Assembly (NCBI GenBank): GCA_910588645.1
Contig: CAJUOY010000008.1
Coordinates: 1 to 64,000, forward strand
Length of the DNA stretch: 64,000 nucleotides
Reading direction: 5' to 3'
DNA from: an uncultured Christensenellaceae bacterium
Lineage (GTDB): Bacteria > Bacillota > Clostridia > Christensenellales > Borkfalkiaceae
Part shown: in pieces, positions 23,528 through 33,761 of the stretch
How positions within the stretch are numbered: position 1 is the stretch's first letter
Layout of the letters: each line of letters starts with the position of its first letter
Position numbers and translations under genes: made by a program
The notes under the pieces: model-generated
Seen by the model: the letters and a program-made list of their open reading frames with translations, nothing else
Databases searched by the model: none
Told to the model about the DNA's origin: nothing

Positions 23528-23988
23528 TACAGTTTTTTATTGTCCATTAATCTTTGCAGTTCGTGCATAAAGCTTTCCACGTCCTTAAACGAGCGATATA
23601 CGCTCGCATAGCGAACATACGCCACTTCATCGTGTTTTTTTAGCTCTTCCATTACCATTTCGCCTATTTCTTTGGAGGAGATTTCCTGCTCCAAGGAGTT
23701 ATAGACCTTTTTGGTAACGGCTGTAACCATCTCGTCTATCGCCGTAAGCGAGACGGGACGTTTTTCGCACGCCTTAATTATGCCGTTCTTGATTTTGCGC
23801 GAATCGAACGCCTGGCGAAGTCCGCTTGTCTTAACTACAAGTACGGGAGTATCTTCTATTGTTTCGTACGTGGTGTATCTCTTTCCGCAGTTAGTGCACT
23901 CTCTACGACGCCTGATTGTCCTGCCTTCGTCGGCAGAACGGCTGTCAATTACTTTACTGTCTTCACACCCGCAAAATAAGCATTTCAT
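23527..23988 (-). CDS. nrdR: Transcriptional repressor NrdR
   Basis: Represses ribonucleotide reductase genes in response to ATP/dATP. A 153-residue protein with the N-terminal zinc ribbon (CLFCGCEDSKVIDSR and RRRECTNCGKRYTTYE) and a C-terminal ATP-cone (about 49-139). The start has GAAGG upstream. It lies 21 nt after purL with no visible terminator, so it may be cotranscribed with the purine operon, linking purine supply and dNTP control; that link is inference. Confidence 0.97.
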   Translation of the reverse strand: MKCLFCGCEDSKVIDSRSADEGRTIRRRRECTNCGKRYTTYETIEDTPVLVVKTSGLRQAFDSRKIKNGIIKACEKRPVSLTAIDEMVTAVTKKVYNSLEQEISSKEIGEMVMEELKKHDEVAYVRYASVYRSFKDVESFMHELQRLMDNKKL

Positions 23989-24009
23989 AATTTTACCTTC
24001 AACTGATCT

Positions 24010-27000
24010 TTATTTAAAATATTTGACTCCGCTTTCGAAAATTTTCATATCGAAGTTGCCGTCATAGTTCTTATACAGATTATCACCCATTCTTTCGCTG
24101 TGTCCCATTTTACCGAATACCCTGCCGTCGGGTGAGGTAATTCCCTCTATCGCCCAGGTACTGCCGTTAGGATTATAAGGCCCTGTCATGGTGGGCTTAC
24201 CGTCAAGCCCGCAGTATTGCGTTGCTATCTGTCCGACCTTTCTCATCTTTTCAAGTTCTTCTACGGGAGAGACTATCTTGCCTTCACCGTGGGAAACGGG
24301 CACGGAATAGACTTCTCCAACTTTGCAACCCGAAAGCCAAGGACTGAGCGTCGAAGCCACGCGGATATTTACCATTGTAGAAACGTGACGCGTTATATTA
24401 TTGAACGTAAGCGTAGGCGCACCGCTTACCAGAGGTCTCACCTCTCCGTAAGGCACAAGCCCAAGCTTTATAAGCGCCTGGAAACCGTTGCAAATACCTA
24501 TGGCAAGACCGTCTCTATTATTCAAAAGTTCCATAATCCTTTCAGACACGGCGGGGTTCATAAAAGTCGTCGCAATAAATTTGCCCGAACCGTCGGGTTC
24601 GTCTCCACCCGAAAAGCCGCCTGGGAAAGCAATAATATTAGCCCTGTCCACCGCTTTAATAATTGCCTGAACGCTCTCCTCGATGTCTGAAGCCGTAAGA
24701 TTTTTTATTACGAGAATTTCCGTTTCTGCGCCTGCGAGTCTGAAAGCTCTCGCAGTGTCGAGTTCACAATTCGTTCCGGGGAAAGCAGGAATGAACACTC
24801 GGGGTTTAGCCGTTTTTACGGCGATAGAAGAATATCTTCCTTTGCCTTTATAATCGCAATCTGGAATAATTCCTTCCTGTAAAGCCGTAGTCGGGAAAAC
24901 TCCCTCCAATTTATCGGTGAATGCCGAAACGGCTCTATCGGATACGATTTTTTCGTTGCCGAGTTTAAAACCGTTTGCAACTGTTTTTCCGAGATAGAAG
25001 TGTTCGACGCCGATAATATCCGCTTCGTTTTCAACGGAAACTATTATATCGCCGTATCCCTCTTTGAAAAGCGTATCAAAATCGCATTCGAATTCAAAGC
25101 CCAAGCCGTTGCCGAAACATGACTTTGCTACGGCCGCCGCCGCGCCGCCCTTTTCGCAGACAGTCGCAAATATAATTTTACCGTTCTTAATTCCCGCATT
25201 TACAAGCGAATATAACTTTTTAAGTGCTTCAAAATCGGGAATTTCATTTTCATCCTTAGGAACGGGCAGTGAATATAATTTCTGCCCATCGTTTTTAAGA
25301 ACGTTAGTTATAAGTTTGCTTGCCTTTGCGGGAGCAAGCGCAAAAGATATCAAAGTGGGCGGCACGTCGATATTTTCAAAAGTTCCGCTCATAGAATCTT
25401 TGCCGCCGATCGCGCCCAAGCCCAGGTTAATCTGCGCATATAACGCGCCCAAAAGAGCGGACAGCGGAACGCCCCATCTCTTCTTATCGTCGCGAAGACG
25501 CATAAAGAATTCTTGCAAAGTCAAACGAACGTCTTCATACGCTGCTCCGCTTGCAACTACTTTGGATACGGAAGCTACTATCGAATATATCGCACCTGTA
25601 AAAGGCGATGACGACATAAGTTCGGGATTGTAACCGTATGCGGATACGGTACAATCGTCAGTTTCGCCGCCCGTCAATTTCGCCGCCATAGCGATTACAG
25701 GGGTAAGCTGATACTTTCCTCCGAAAGGCATATATATTGACTTAGCGCCTATTGTGCTGTCAAATGTTTCCGCAAGTCCTTTTTTGGAGCAGACGTTAAG
25801 CTGAGATAAAACCTCTGCAAATTTTTCTTCAAACGAGCATTTTGCTGGAGCATCAAAGAAACCGGTAACGCTTTCGTTGATCTCCGCGTCGGCAACCTGT
25901 TTTACGCCGTTGGTATCCAGAAAATCGCGGGAAATATCCACTATAGCTTTTCCGCGATGATACATCTTCATTCTTCTGTCATCGGTAACCGTTGCGACAG
26001 CCGTTGCTGTAAGATTTTCTTCGGCCGCAAGCGCCGCAAACTTTTCTACGTTTTCAGCGGCAACGACTACAGCCATTCTCTCCTGAGATTCCGATATGGC
26101 AAGTTCTGTTCCCGACAGCCCCTCGTACTTTTTAGGCACTTTATCCAGTTCGATGATCAGTCCGTCGGCCAGTTCTCCTATTGCTACCGAAACTCCGCCA
26201 GCGCCGAAGTCGTTACACTTTTTGATCATCGTCGTTGCTTTTTTGTTGAGGAAAAGCCTTTGAAGTTTTCTCTCTGTAAGTGCGTTGCCCTTTTGAACTT
26301 CCGCGCCGCATGTCTGCACCGATTTTTTATCGTGAGCCTTAGATGAACCCGTTGCTCCACCGCAACCGTCGCGGCCCGTCTCTCCGCCTAAGAGAAGTAT
26401 AACGTCGCCTTTTGCAGGTTTTTCACGATAAATCATATCCGAAGGCGCGCCGCCTACCACAAATCCCGTTTCAAGACGCTTGGCCTTATATCCGGGATGA
26501 TAGACTTCGTCTACCTGTCCCGTTGCCAATCCTATTTGATTGCCGTAAGAAGAAAATCCTGCAGCCGCCGTCTTTGTTATTACTCTTTGAGGGAGTTTAC
26601 CGGGAAGAGTATTTTCGATAGGTTCGGTAGGATCTGCGCAACCTGTAACGCGCATAGACTGCAACACATAAGTTCTGCCGGAAAGCGGATCACGAATTGC
26701 GCCGCCAAGGCAGGTGGCCGCTCCGCCGAAAGGCTCTATTTCCGTAGGGTGGTTATGCGTCTCGTTTTTAAACATAACCGTATACTTGCAGGGTTTACCG
26801 TCCAGCTCCGCATCGATTTTAATGGAGCAGGCGTTTATTTCATCCGACTCGTCGAGATTTGCCAGTTTGCCGTCCTTTTTAAGTTTTCTGACTGCAATCG
26901 TGGCAATGTCCATAAGACAGGGATATTTGTCTTTCCTGTCTTTATATAGTTCGTCGAACAAATTTTTATACAGATCGTAAGCTCTTTTAATGTGTGAGTT

Positions 27001-27711
27001 GTTGCCGTTTATCTCGACCGACTTAATTTCTGTCGCAAAAGTCGTATGACGGCAATGATCAGACCAATATGTATCTATAACTTTAATCTCGGTCTCGGTG
27101 GGATTGCGATTTTCGCTCTTGAAATAGGAACGCACGAAAATCAAGTCTTCAACCGACATAGCGAGCCCCATTTCTGAATGGTACGATTCAATCTGCTTAT
27201 CGGAAAAATTTATAAAGTTTTCGACTTCCTTTACGTCGTCTGCCGCAACTGAAACGTGTACAAGCGAAACAGGTTTTTCCAAACCGATTTCTTCGCTTTC
27301 AACAGGGTTGATAAGGTGTCTCTTGATTTTTTCAAGCTGTTTTTCGTCCACTCCCGACACAGCGTAAAGATTGGCGCATTTGATTAAAGGACGTTCCTTT
27401 TGTGTGAGAAGCTGAACGCACTGCGCCGCGCTGTCGGCGCGCTGATCGTACTGTCCCGTAAGATATGCCGTTGCAAACACTTTATAGTCGCTGCCGAATT
27501 CCACGGTCTCATAATAAACATTATCTACGGGAGGCTCGGAAAATACGCACGGAACGGCCGAAGCAAATTCCTCTTCGCTGAGACCTTCTACGTCGTAACG
27601 GATAAGTTTACGCACGTCTTTTACATCTATTTTAAGAAGATTGCGAACGTCTTCCTTTACTTTCTTTGCCTGTAAATTATCTTTTTTTTCTACGAAAATT
27701 CTGTAAATCAT
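24010..27711 (-). CDS. purL: Phosphoribosylformylglycinamidine synthase, single-chain form
   Basis: Converts FGAR, glutamine and ATP to FGAM, the fourth step of purine synthesis. At 1233 residues it fuses the PurS-like N-domain, the two AIRS-type synthase halves (FKNETHNHPTEIEPFGGAAT and later GGKDSMSGTF) and a C-terminal class I glutaminase with the nucleophile in IGICNGFQ (near residue 1070) and the His-Glu pair in VSHGEGK. This is the clostridial/streptococcal type of large PurL. The frame starts at a TTG at 27717, but the ATG at 27711 is preceded by AAGG at 6 nt, within the purD stop region, and is preferred. Last gene of the pur cluster. Confidence 0.97.
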   Translation of the reverse strand: MIYRIFVEKKDNLQAKKVKEDVRNLLKIDVKDVRKLIRYDVEGLSEEEFASAVPCVFSEPPVDNVYYETVEFGSDYKVFATAYLTGQYDQRADSAAQCVQLLTQKERPLIKCANLYAVSGVDEKQLEKIKRHLINPVESEEIGLEKPVSLVHVSVAADDVKEVENFINFSDKQIESYHSEMGLAMSVEDLIFVRSYFKSENRNPTETEIKVIDTYWSDHCRHTTFATEIKSVEINGNNSHIKRAYDLYKNLFDELYKDRKDKYPCLMDIATIAVRKLKKDGKLANLDESDEINACSIKIDAELDGKPCKYTVMFKNETHNHPTEIEPFGGAATCLGGAIRDPLSGRTYVLQSMRVTGCADPTEPIENTLPGKLPQRVITKTAAAGFSSYGNQIGLATGQVDEVYHPGYKAKRLETGFVVGGAPSDMIYREKPAKGDVILLLGGETGRDGCGGATGSSKAHDKKSVQTCGAEVQKGNALTERKLQRLFLNKKATTMIKKCNDFGAGGVSVAIGELADGLIIELDKVPKKYEGLSGTELAISESQERMAVVVAAENVEKFAALAAEENLTATAVATVTDDRRMKMYHRGKAIVDISRDFLDTNGVKQVADAEINESVTGFFDAPAKCSFEEKFAEVLSQLNVCSKKGLAETFDSTIGAKSIYMPFGGKYQLTPVIAMAAKLTGGETDDCTVSAYGYNPELMSSSPFTGAIYSIVASVSKVVASGAAYEDVRLTLQEFFMRLRDDKKRWGVPLSALLGALYAQINLGLGAIGGKDSMSGTFENIDVPPTLISFALAPAKASKLITNVLKNDGQKLYSLPVPKDENEIPDFEALKKLYSLVNAGIKNGKIIFATVCEKGGAAAAVAKSCFGNGLGFEFECDFDTLFKEGYGDIIVSVENEADIIGVEHFYLGKTVANGFKLGNEKIVSDRAVSAFTDKLEGVFPTTALQEGIIPDCDYKGKGRYSSIAVKTAKPRVFIPAFPGTNCELDTARAFRLAGAETEILVIKNLTASDIEESVQAIIKAVDRANIIAFPGGFSGGDEPDGSGKFIATTFMNPAVSERIMELLNNRDGLAIGICNGFQALIKLGLVPYGEVRPLVSGAPTLTFNNITRHVSTMVNIRVASTLSPWLSGCKVGEVYSVPVSHGEGKIVSPVEELEKMRKVGQIATQYCGLDGKPTMTGPYNPNGSTWAIEGITSPDGRVFGKMGHSERMGDNLYKNYDGNFDMKIFESGVKYFK

Positions 27712-27713
27712 AC

Positions 27714-28994
27714 TCAACCTTGTCTGTATTTTATGCCTATATCTTTTCTGAACTGAATATTATCCCAGTCGATGCTATCAACCGCTTTATATGCTTTAGC
27801 TCTCGCTTCGTCGATATTTTTACCCTTGGCTACAACGTCGAGAACCCGTCCACCGTTTGTTACAAGTTTATCGTCTTTAACAGCTGTGCCCGCATGAATA
27901 AGCGTTACGTCGCCTACGTCGCCTATTTTTATTTCCTTGCCCTTAGCATATGCCAGGGGATATCCTCCACTTGCAAGCACCACGCATACGCACGCGCCGC
28001 TCTCCCATTCAATCTTTATATCGGATAACCTTTCATCGGTTACGGCCTCGAATATATCCAAAAGATCGGTCTTTAACATCGGTAAAACTACCTGTGTTTC
28101 GGGATCTCCGAAACGCGAATTATATTCGACCACCTTCATTCCCTTATCCGTACGCATCAAGCCGAAATAGAGACACCCTTTAAACGTTCTACCCTCGGCA
28201 TTCATCGCGTTCATTGTGGGGATCATAATTTTTTCAAGGACTTCCTTTTCAAGATCGGCCGTCCAGAACGGACAGGGAGAAAAGGTTCCCATACCGCCCG
28301 TATTCAAGCCTTTATCGTTATCTCCCGCTCTCTTATGATCGCAGGAAGTTATCATTGGAACTATTGTCTTCCCGTCAGTAAACGCCAAAACCGAAACTTC
28401 TTCGCCCGGATTGTACTTCAATCCGCGCATACATTCTTCGATTACTATTACGTTTCCGGCATTGCCGAATGACTTATCGAGCATTATCTCTTTAAGCCCT
28501 TCCTCCGCCTGTTTAATATCCTCGCAAATTAATACGCCCTTACCAAGCGCAAGCCCATCGGCTTTTAATACAATGGGAGCGCTCTTTCTTCTGACATACT
28601 CCAACGCGTCGCCGTAATTATCGAAGGTTGCCGCTTCGGCCGTCGGTATATTGTACTTTTGCATAAGCTTTTTGGAAAAAGCTTTGCTCGCCTCGATTAT
28701 CGCAGCATTCTTTCTCGGTCCGAAACAACGTTTACCTAAGCCCTCTAACTCGTCAACAAGGCCTATTGCCAAAGGATCGTCGGGAGTAACTACATAATAG
28801 TCGATTTCGGGATGTGCCAAAGCAAACGCTTTCACCGCTTCGACGTTCATATAATCAACGTCCACGTTTTCCGCAATTTGCGCCGTGCCTGCATTACCCT
28901 TCATACAATACAATTTTTCAACGCGAGCGCTCTTTTTTAGTGAAAGAAGTATCGCGTGTTCCCTTCCGCCGTTGCCGATAACTAAAACGTTCAT
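27714..28994 (-). CDS. purD: Phosphoribosylamine-glycine ligase
   Basis: ATP-grasp enzyme that joins phosphoribosylamine and glycine to give GAR (second purine step). The 426 residues start with the conserved MNVLVIGNGGREHA and show SPIVLKADGLALGKGV for ATP binding, NTGGMGTFSPCP and EYNSRFGDPETQVVLP with the metal-binding Glu/Asn. GAGG precedes the ATG. The stop codon is 2 nt from the purL start, so they are coupled. Confidence 0.98.
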   Translation of the reverse strand: MNVLVIGNGGREHAILLSLKKSARVEKLYCMKGNAGTAQIAENVDVDYMNVEAVKAFALAHPEIDYYVVTPDDPLAIGLVDELEGLGKRCFGPRKNAAIIEASKAFSKKLMQKYNIPTAEAATFDNYGDALEYVRRKSAPIVLKADGLALGKGVLICEDIKQAEEGLKEIMLDKSFGNAGNVIVIEECMRGLKYNPGEEVSVLAFTDGKTIVPMITSCDHKRAGDNDKGLNTGGMGTFSPCPFWTADLEKEVLEKIMIPTMNAMNAEGRTFKGCLYFGLMRTDKGMKVVEYNSRFGDPETQVVLPMLKTDLLDIFEAVTDERLSDIKIEWESGACVCVVLASGGYPLAYAKGKEIKIGDVGDVTLIHAGTAVKDDKLVTNGGRVLDVVAKGKNIDEARAKAYKAVDSIDWDNIQFRKDIGIKYRQG

Positions 28995-29024
28995 AATATT
29001 TTATCCTCGATAAAGCGCAATATA

Positions 29025-30644
29025 TCAGTGTTTGAAATGTCTGTCGCCTACAAATACCATTGCAATACCCGCAGCGTTACACGCCTCTACAGAAGCTTTA
29101 TCCTGTATGCTTCCGCCCGGCTGAATTATTGCGGTTATTCCCGCTTTTACGCATTCCTCAACGCAATCAGGGAAAGGAAAAAACGCATCGGAAGCCATTA
29201 CAGAGCCTTTTGCTTCCACGCCTGCATGAGCGATAGCCTGTTGAGCCGCCCATATACGGTTAGTCTGTCCCATACCGATTCCGGTAGTTCTTCCTTGCTT
29301 GCCTATGACTATAGCGTTTGACTTCGTATGCTTAACTACTTTCCAGTTAAAGAGTAAAGCTTCTATCTCCTCTTCCGTAGGAGCGCGATCCGTTACTACT
29401 CCCAGGCCGTAGACGGTCTTATGCTTTCCGCTGGGCAATTCGGTAACTTCAACTTCCGCTTTCTTCTTTAAAAGCCCTAAATCTTCACCGTGCAAAAGAC
29501 TTTCGTCGTATTGCTGAACCAAAAGCCCGCCGTATACTTTTTTCATATCGAAAGCGGTATTTTCACGCCTTGCTGAAATGTTTTCTATCTGTAAAAGTCT
29601 TATATTCTTTTTCTGTTTTAAAACTTCCAAAGCCTCGTCGGCAAAGTCGGGAGCCATAACTATTTCTATGAATATCTTATTTATTTCAAGCGCGGTATCC
29701 TTATCGACAGTACCGTTAATTGCAAGTATTCCGCCGAAAACCGACACGGGATCGCTTTCATACGCCCGCATATATGCTTCGTATACACTGTTTCCTGTAC
29801 CGACGCCGCAAGGATTTGCATGCTTGCAAGCCACTACCGCAGGAACGGAACCGAACTCCTTTAACAGTTCCAAAGCGCCGTTTGCATCGTTGATGTTGTT
29901 ATAGGAAAGCTCCTTACCCCAAAGCTGCTTTGCCGACGAAAGCGAACCTTTACGAATAAACTGTTCGTTATAGAAAACAGCCTGCTGTTGAGGATTTTCA
30001 CCATAACGCATATCCTGCGCTTTTTCATAAGAAAAAGTAACCTGATCGGGGAAAGTAATCCCAAGCTGTGCCGCCAAATAATTTGAAATAAGGCTGTCAT
30101 ATACCGCAGTATGTGCAAATACTTTGTATTGGAGATATTTCTTTGTCTCAATGGTGACGCCGCCGTTGGCAAGTTCATCAAGAACTTTACCGTAATCGGC
30201 AGGATCTACGATAACTGCGACATCCTGATAATTTTTAGCGGCCGCGCGAATCATAGTAGGTCCGCCGATATCTATATTTTCAATACATTCCGCAAAATCG
30301 GCTCCCTTCGCAAGAGTAGCTTTGAAAGGATAGAGATTTACGCATACTATGTCTATAGTATTTATATTTAGCTTTTCAAGTTGCGCCATATGCTCGGGAT
30401 TGGAACGCATGGCCAATAATCCCGCGTGAATATTGGGATGAAGAGTTTTTACTCTGCCGTCAAGACATTCGGGGAAACCGGTTATATCGGAAATTCCTAT
30501 GACCTTTATACCTGCGTCCTTCAACGCCTTAGCCGTTCCGCCAGTCGAAATAATCTCGAAACCGTTTTCTACAAGTCCTTTGCAAAACTCGACTACGCCA
30601 GCTTTGTCAGACACGCTTACAAGCGCTCTCTTTTTCATAACCAT
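29025..30644 (-). CDS. purH: Bifunctional AICAR transformylase/IMP cyclohydrolase
   Basis: Catalyses the last two steps to IMP. The cyclohydrolase/MGS-like domain is at the N-terminus (ALVSVSDKAGVVEF, STGGTAKALKDAGI, GRVKTLHPNIHAG) and the formyltransferase domain follows (RYGENPQQ, CKHANPCGVG, SDAFFPFPDCVE, QPGGSIQD). A longer frame begins at a TTG at 30662, but that codon overlaps the GGAGG; the ATG at 30644 is 8 nt after it, giving 539 residues. Confidence 0.98.
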   Translation of the reverse strand: MVMKKRALVSVSDKAGVVEFCKGLVENGFEIISTGGTAKALKDAGIKVIGISDITGFPECLDGRVKTLHPNIHAGLLAMRSNPEHMAQLEKLNINTIDIVCVNLYPFKATLAKGADFAECIENIDIGGPTMIRAAAKNYQDVAVIVDPADYGKVLDELANGGVTIETKKYLQYKVFAHTAVYDSLISNYLAAQLGITFPDQVTFSYEKAQDMRYGENPQQQAVFYNEQFIRKGSLSSAKQLWGKELSYNNINDANGALELLKEFGSVPAVVACKHANPCGVGTGNSVYEAYMRAYESDPVSVFGGILAINGTVDKDTALEINKIFIEIVMAPDFADEALEVLKQKKNIRLLQIENISARRENTAFDMKKVYGGLLVQQYDESLLHGEDLGLLKKKAEVEVTELPSGKHKTVYGLGVVTDRAPTEEEIEALLFNWKVVKHTKSNAIVIGKQGRTTGIGMGQTNRIWAAQQAIAHAGVEAKGSVMASDAFFPFPDCVEECVKAGITAIIQPGGSIQDKASVEACNAAGIAMVFVGDRHFKH

Positions 30645-30658
30645 TTTAATTTCCTCCG

Positions 30659-31276
30659 TCAATCGATTACGGCAACTTTTCTGCCTGTTTTAATGATTTT
30701 TCCCTCGCAAAGCTTTTTGACGCAATAAGGTAAAAGTTTATGCTCTTCCGCCAAGATGCGACTTTGAAGACTTTCCGCGGTATCGTCCGTTTTTACCTCT
30801 ACGGCTCTCTGCGCGATAATCGCGCCGCCGTCGGGAACTTCGTTCACAAAATGTACGGTACATCCCGAAATTTTAACTCCACTGTCTACGACTGCCTGAT
30901 GCACTTTTAAACCGTAATAACCTTCGCCGCAAAAAGCAGGTATAAGCGAAGGATGAATATTTATTATTTTGTCCTCGAAAGCTTTTACAAAACTTTCGGG
31001 GATAATTTTAAGCCAGCCGGCCAACACTATGTAATCAACTCTGTTTAAATTGAGGTAATAGGTCAATTTTTTATATAGCTCTTCCAGATCGGGATAATCT
31101 TTTTTGGAAAATACGGCCGTAGATATATTGTGTTTTAACGCACGGTCTATGGCGCCTATTCCCGACTTAGAAGCAATAAGACAAACTATGTCGCAAAACC
31201 GTACGCGCTCGTTCGCGTCGATTATAGATTGAAAATCCGTTCCTCCGCCTGAGGCGAATACGGCTATGCGTTTCAT
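30659..31276 (-). CDS. purN: Phosphoribosylglycinamide formyltransferase
   Basis: Transfers a formyl group from 10-formyl-THF to GAR (third purine step). The 205 residues show the N-terminal AVFASGGGTDFQ phosphate loop, and the catalytic N-H-D set in IINIHPSLIPAF, CTVHFVNEVPDGGAII. The ATG overlaps the purM stop (ATGA). Confidence 0.96.
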   Translation of the reverse strand: MKRIAVFASGGGTDFQSIIDANERVRFCDIVCLIASKSGIGAIDRALKHNISTAVFSKKDYPDLEELYKKLTYYLNLNRVDYIVLAGWLKIIPESFVKAFEDKIINIHPSLIPAFCGEGYYGLKVHQAVVDSGVKISGCTVHFVNEVPDGGAIIAQRAVEVKTDDTAESLQSRILAEEHKLLPYCVKKLCEGKIIKTGRKVAVID

Positions 31277-32295
31277 TTAAGTTTTACCCCTTTGCCTTTG
31301 ACGGTCCTGCCGAGTATAACGCAGTCCTCTCCCGTCTTTTCAAGCTGCTTTATGGTTACGTCTACGTCTTTGGGATCGACACAAACGACCATACCTATAC
31401 CCATATTGAAAGTGTTATATATCTGCTCATCCGAGATGTTGGCACGCTTTTGCATTACCTTGAATACCGCCGGAACTTCGTATGAATTGATGTCTATTTC
31501 ACAGCCGATACCTTCGGGGAATATACGGGGAATATTCTCGATAAATCCACCACCCGTAATATGGGCAATACCTTTAACCTTTACCACGTTTATGAGCGAT
31601 AAGATGCTGTTTACATATATCTTTGTAGGTGTAAGCAATACATCGATAGGACAAGCGCCGAGTTCCTCGTCATAAATCCTTAACTTTGAAATATCTTCGC
31701 CCCAAAGTTTGCGGACCAACGAATAGCCGTTGGAGTGAATGCCGCTCGACTTGATTCCTATAAGTATATCACCCTTTTTAATATTACTGCCATTTATTAT
31801 CTTCTTTTTATCGACCACGCCGACCGCGAAACCTGCGATGTCGTAATCGCCTTCGGGATAGAATCCCGGCATTTCGGCCGTTTCTCCGCCTATTAGCGCC
31901 GCGCCCGACTGACGGCATCCCTTGGCAACGCCGGATACTACCGTGGCAACTTTTTCGGGGCTGAGCGCACCCGTTGCAAAATAATCGAGAAAGAACAACG
32001 GCTTTGCGCCCTGACAGATTATATCGTTGACGCACATTGCCACAGCGTCTATACCTATCGTATCGTGCTTGTCAGCGATTATAGCGTATTTAAGCTTTGT
32101 GCCGACGCCGTCCGTACCGGCAACAAGCACGGGATTTTTAATCTTGGGCATTTTAAAAAATCCGCCGAACGAACCGAGGTCTCCGAGAACGCCTTCGGTA
32201 TATGTAGATTTTACATATTTTTTCATCAGTTTTACGGCTTCGTACCCTCTCTCTACGTCGACTCCGCTGTCCTTATATGAAATTGAATTAGCCAT
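31273..32295 (-). CDS. purM: Phosphoribosylformylglycinamidine cyclo-ligase
   Basis: Closes FGAM to AIR (fifth purine step). The 340-residue AIRS-family protein has YKDSGVDVERGYE at the N-terminus, VAGTDGVGTKLK, CVNDIICQGAKPLFFLDY, GGETAEMPGFY and HITGGGFIENIPR. It is coupled to purN by a 4-nt ATGA overlap and follows purF by 21 nt. Confidence 0.98.
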   Translation of the reverse strand: MANSISYKDSGVDVERGYEAVKLMKKYVKSTYTEGVLGDLGSFGGFFKMPKIKNPVLVAGTDGVGTKLKYAIIADKHDTIGIDAVAMCVNDIICQGAKPLFFLDYFATGALSPEKVATVVSGVAKGCRQSGAALIGGETAEMPGFYPEGDYDIAGFAVGVVDKKKIINGSNIKKGDILIGIKSSGIHSNGYSLVRKLWGEDISKLRIYDEELGACPIDVLLTPTKIYVNSILSLINVVKVKGIAHITGGGFIENIPRIFPEGIGCEIDINSYEVPAVFKVMQKRANISDEQIYNTFNMGIGMVVCVDPKDVDVTIKQLEKTGEDCVILGRTVKGKGVKLK

Positions 32296-32316
32296 TTTTA
32301 TCTCCGATTTATTTTT

Positions 32317-33744
32317 CTATTCGAGTTTGAGTTTATCCGCTTTATATCCTGCAAGCGGGTAGGGATATTCGCCGTTGAAACAGCCGAGACAAAATCCCGT
32401 TTTTGCCCCTTCACAAGTGCTCAAAAGCTGATCTATCGTAAGATATCTTACGCTGTCCGCGCCGAGACTTTCGCAAATCTGATCTTCGTTTTTATACGCG
32501 CCTATAAGTTGCGAATAAGTCTGTATATCTATACCGAGATGACAGGGATGTTTTATTACGGGAGAACATATACGAATATGTACTTCCTTTGCCCCTGCAT
32601 CCCTTAACATCTTTATGATTTTTCTCATTGTCGTACCACGGACAATGGAATCGTCTATAAGTACTACTCGTTTGCCACGTACGTTTCCGCGCAATGCGTT
32701 CATTTTTACGTTCAGACTGTTCTCACGCTGGCGCTGATCGGGCTGAATAAACGTACGCCCCACGTATCTGTTACGGGCGAGAGCTTCAACAAAAGGTATA
32801 CCGCTCTCCTCCGAATATCCGCGCGCGGCGACGTTGCCCGAATCGGGCACGCCCGAAACAAGATCAGCTTCAACGGGAAAATGCCTTGCAAGAAGTTTTC
32901 CGGCTTCCTTTCTTGCCTCATATACGCTCAAACCGTCCAGAACGGAATCGTGACGTGCAAAATAGACGTATTCGAAAATACACATACGCGACTGCGCAGG
33001 GACGCCTTCCATCATATGGGAATGAATTCCTTCGCTGTCAACAACTACTATTTCACCCGGTTTTACGTCACGCAGAAAGTTGGCGCCTACCGCATCGAGA
33101 GCGCAAGTTTCACTTGCAACAACTACGTCGCTGTCGGCCATTCCTATGCATAAAGGACGTATGCCGTAAGGATCACGTACGGCTATGAGTTTATCGCAAG
33201 TCATTATAACAAGGGCATATGATCCCTTTAACTTGAGACACGCAGATTTAACGCCGTTCAAAAGATCGCCGTCGGATAAGCTGTTGATGAGTATTGCTAT
33301 TACTTCCGAATCAATGGTAGTCTGGAATACCGCGTTCTGCGCAATGAGTTCATCGCGCAACTGCTTGGTATTGGTCAGATTACCGTTGTGAGCGACCGCC
33401 ATTTTACCGCATTTGCCCGTAAATACAACGGGCTGTGCGTTTAACAGCTGACTTGCGCCCGTAGTGGAATAGCGCACGTGTCCTATAGCTATATCGCCTT
33501 CAGGCAAGCTGTCGATATGACCGTTCGCAAACACGTCGGAAACCAATCCCATTCCCTTGTAATAAGTTATTTTATCGGCAAATGCTACCGCTATGCCGCC
33601 CGATTCCTGCCCTCTATGTTGCAGGGCATAAAGGCCGTAGTATACGGTGTGAGCTACGTTTCTGTTCTCCTGAGAATAGACTCCGAATACTCCGCACTCC
33701 TCTTCCATACTGTCAAACGGCGCTTTTTTTGTTCTTAAATACAT
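32317..33744 (-). CDS. purF: Amidophosphoribosyltransferase
   Basis: First committed purine enzyme, making phosphoribosylamine from PRPP and glutamine. The 475-residue precursor has a propeptide of 16 residues, so mature PurF would begin with the glutaminase nucleophile C17 (EECGVFGVY). It carries GHVRYSTTG, the PRPP motif VVLIDDSIVRGTTM and the C-terminal CLGCFNGEYP cysteines typical of the iron-sulfur Bacillus-type enzyme, which is oxygen sensitive. It lies between purC and purM; PRPP comes from prs elsewhere in this window. Confidence 0.98.
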   Translation of the reverse strand: MYLRTKKAPFDSMEEECGVFGVYSQENRNVAHTVYYGLYALQHRGQESGGIAVAFADKITYYKGMGLVSDVFANGHIDSLPEGDIAIGHVRYSTTGASQLLNAQPVVFTGKCGKMAVAHNGNLTNTKQLRDELIAQNAVFQTTIDSEVIAILINSLSDGDLLNGVKSACLKLKGSYALVIMTCDKLIAVRDPYGIRPLCIGMADSDVVVASETCALDAVGANFLRDVKPGEIVVVDSEGIHSHMMEGVPAQSRMCIFEYVYFARHDSVLDGLSVYEARKEAGKLLARHFPVEADLVSGVPDSGNVAARGYSEESGIPFVEALARNRYVGRTFIQPDQRQRENSLNVKMNALRGNVRGKRVVLIDDSIVRGTTMRKIIKMLRDAGAKEVHIRICSPVIKHPCHLGIDIQTYSQLIGAYKNEDQICESLGADSVRYLTIDQLLSTCEGAKTGFCLGCFNGEYPYPLAGYKADKLKLE

Positions 33745-33761
33745 AGATCTTCCTTAAAGAT

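Noticed and set aside
30644..30662. Longer PurH start at the TTG at 30662
   Set aside because: The codon overlaps the GGAGG that serves the ATG at 30644, and the extra residues are not PurH-like.
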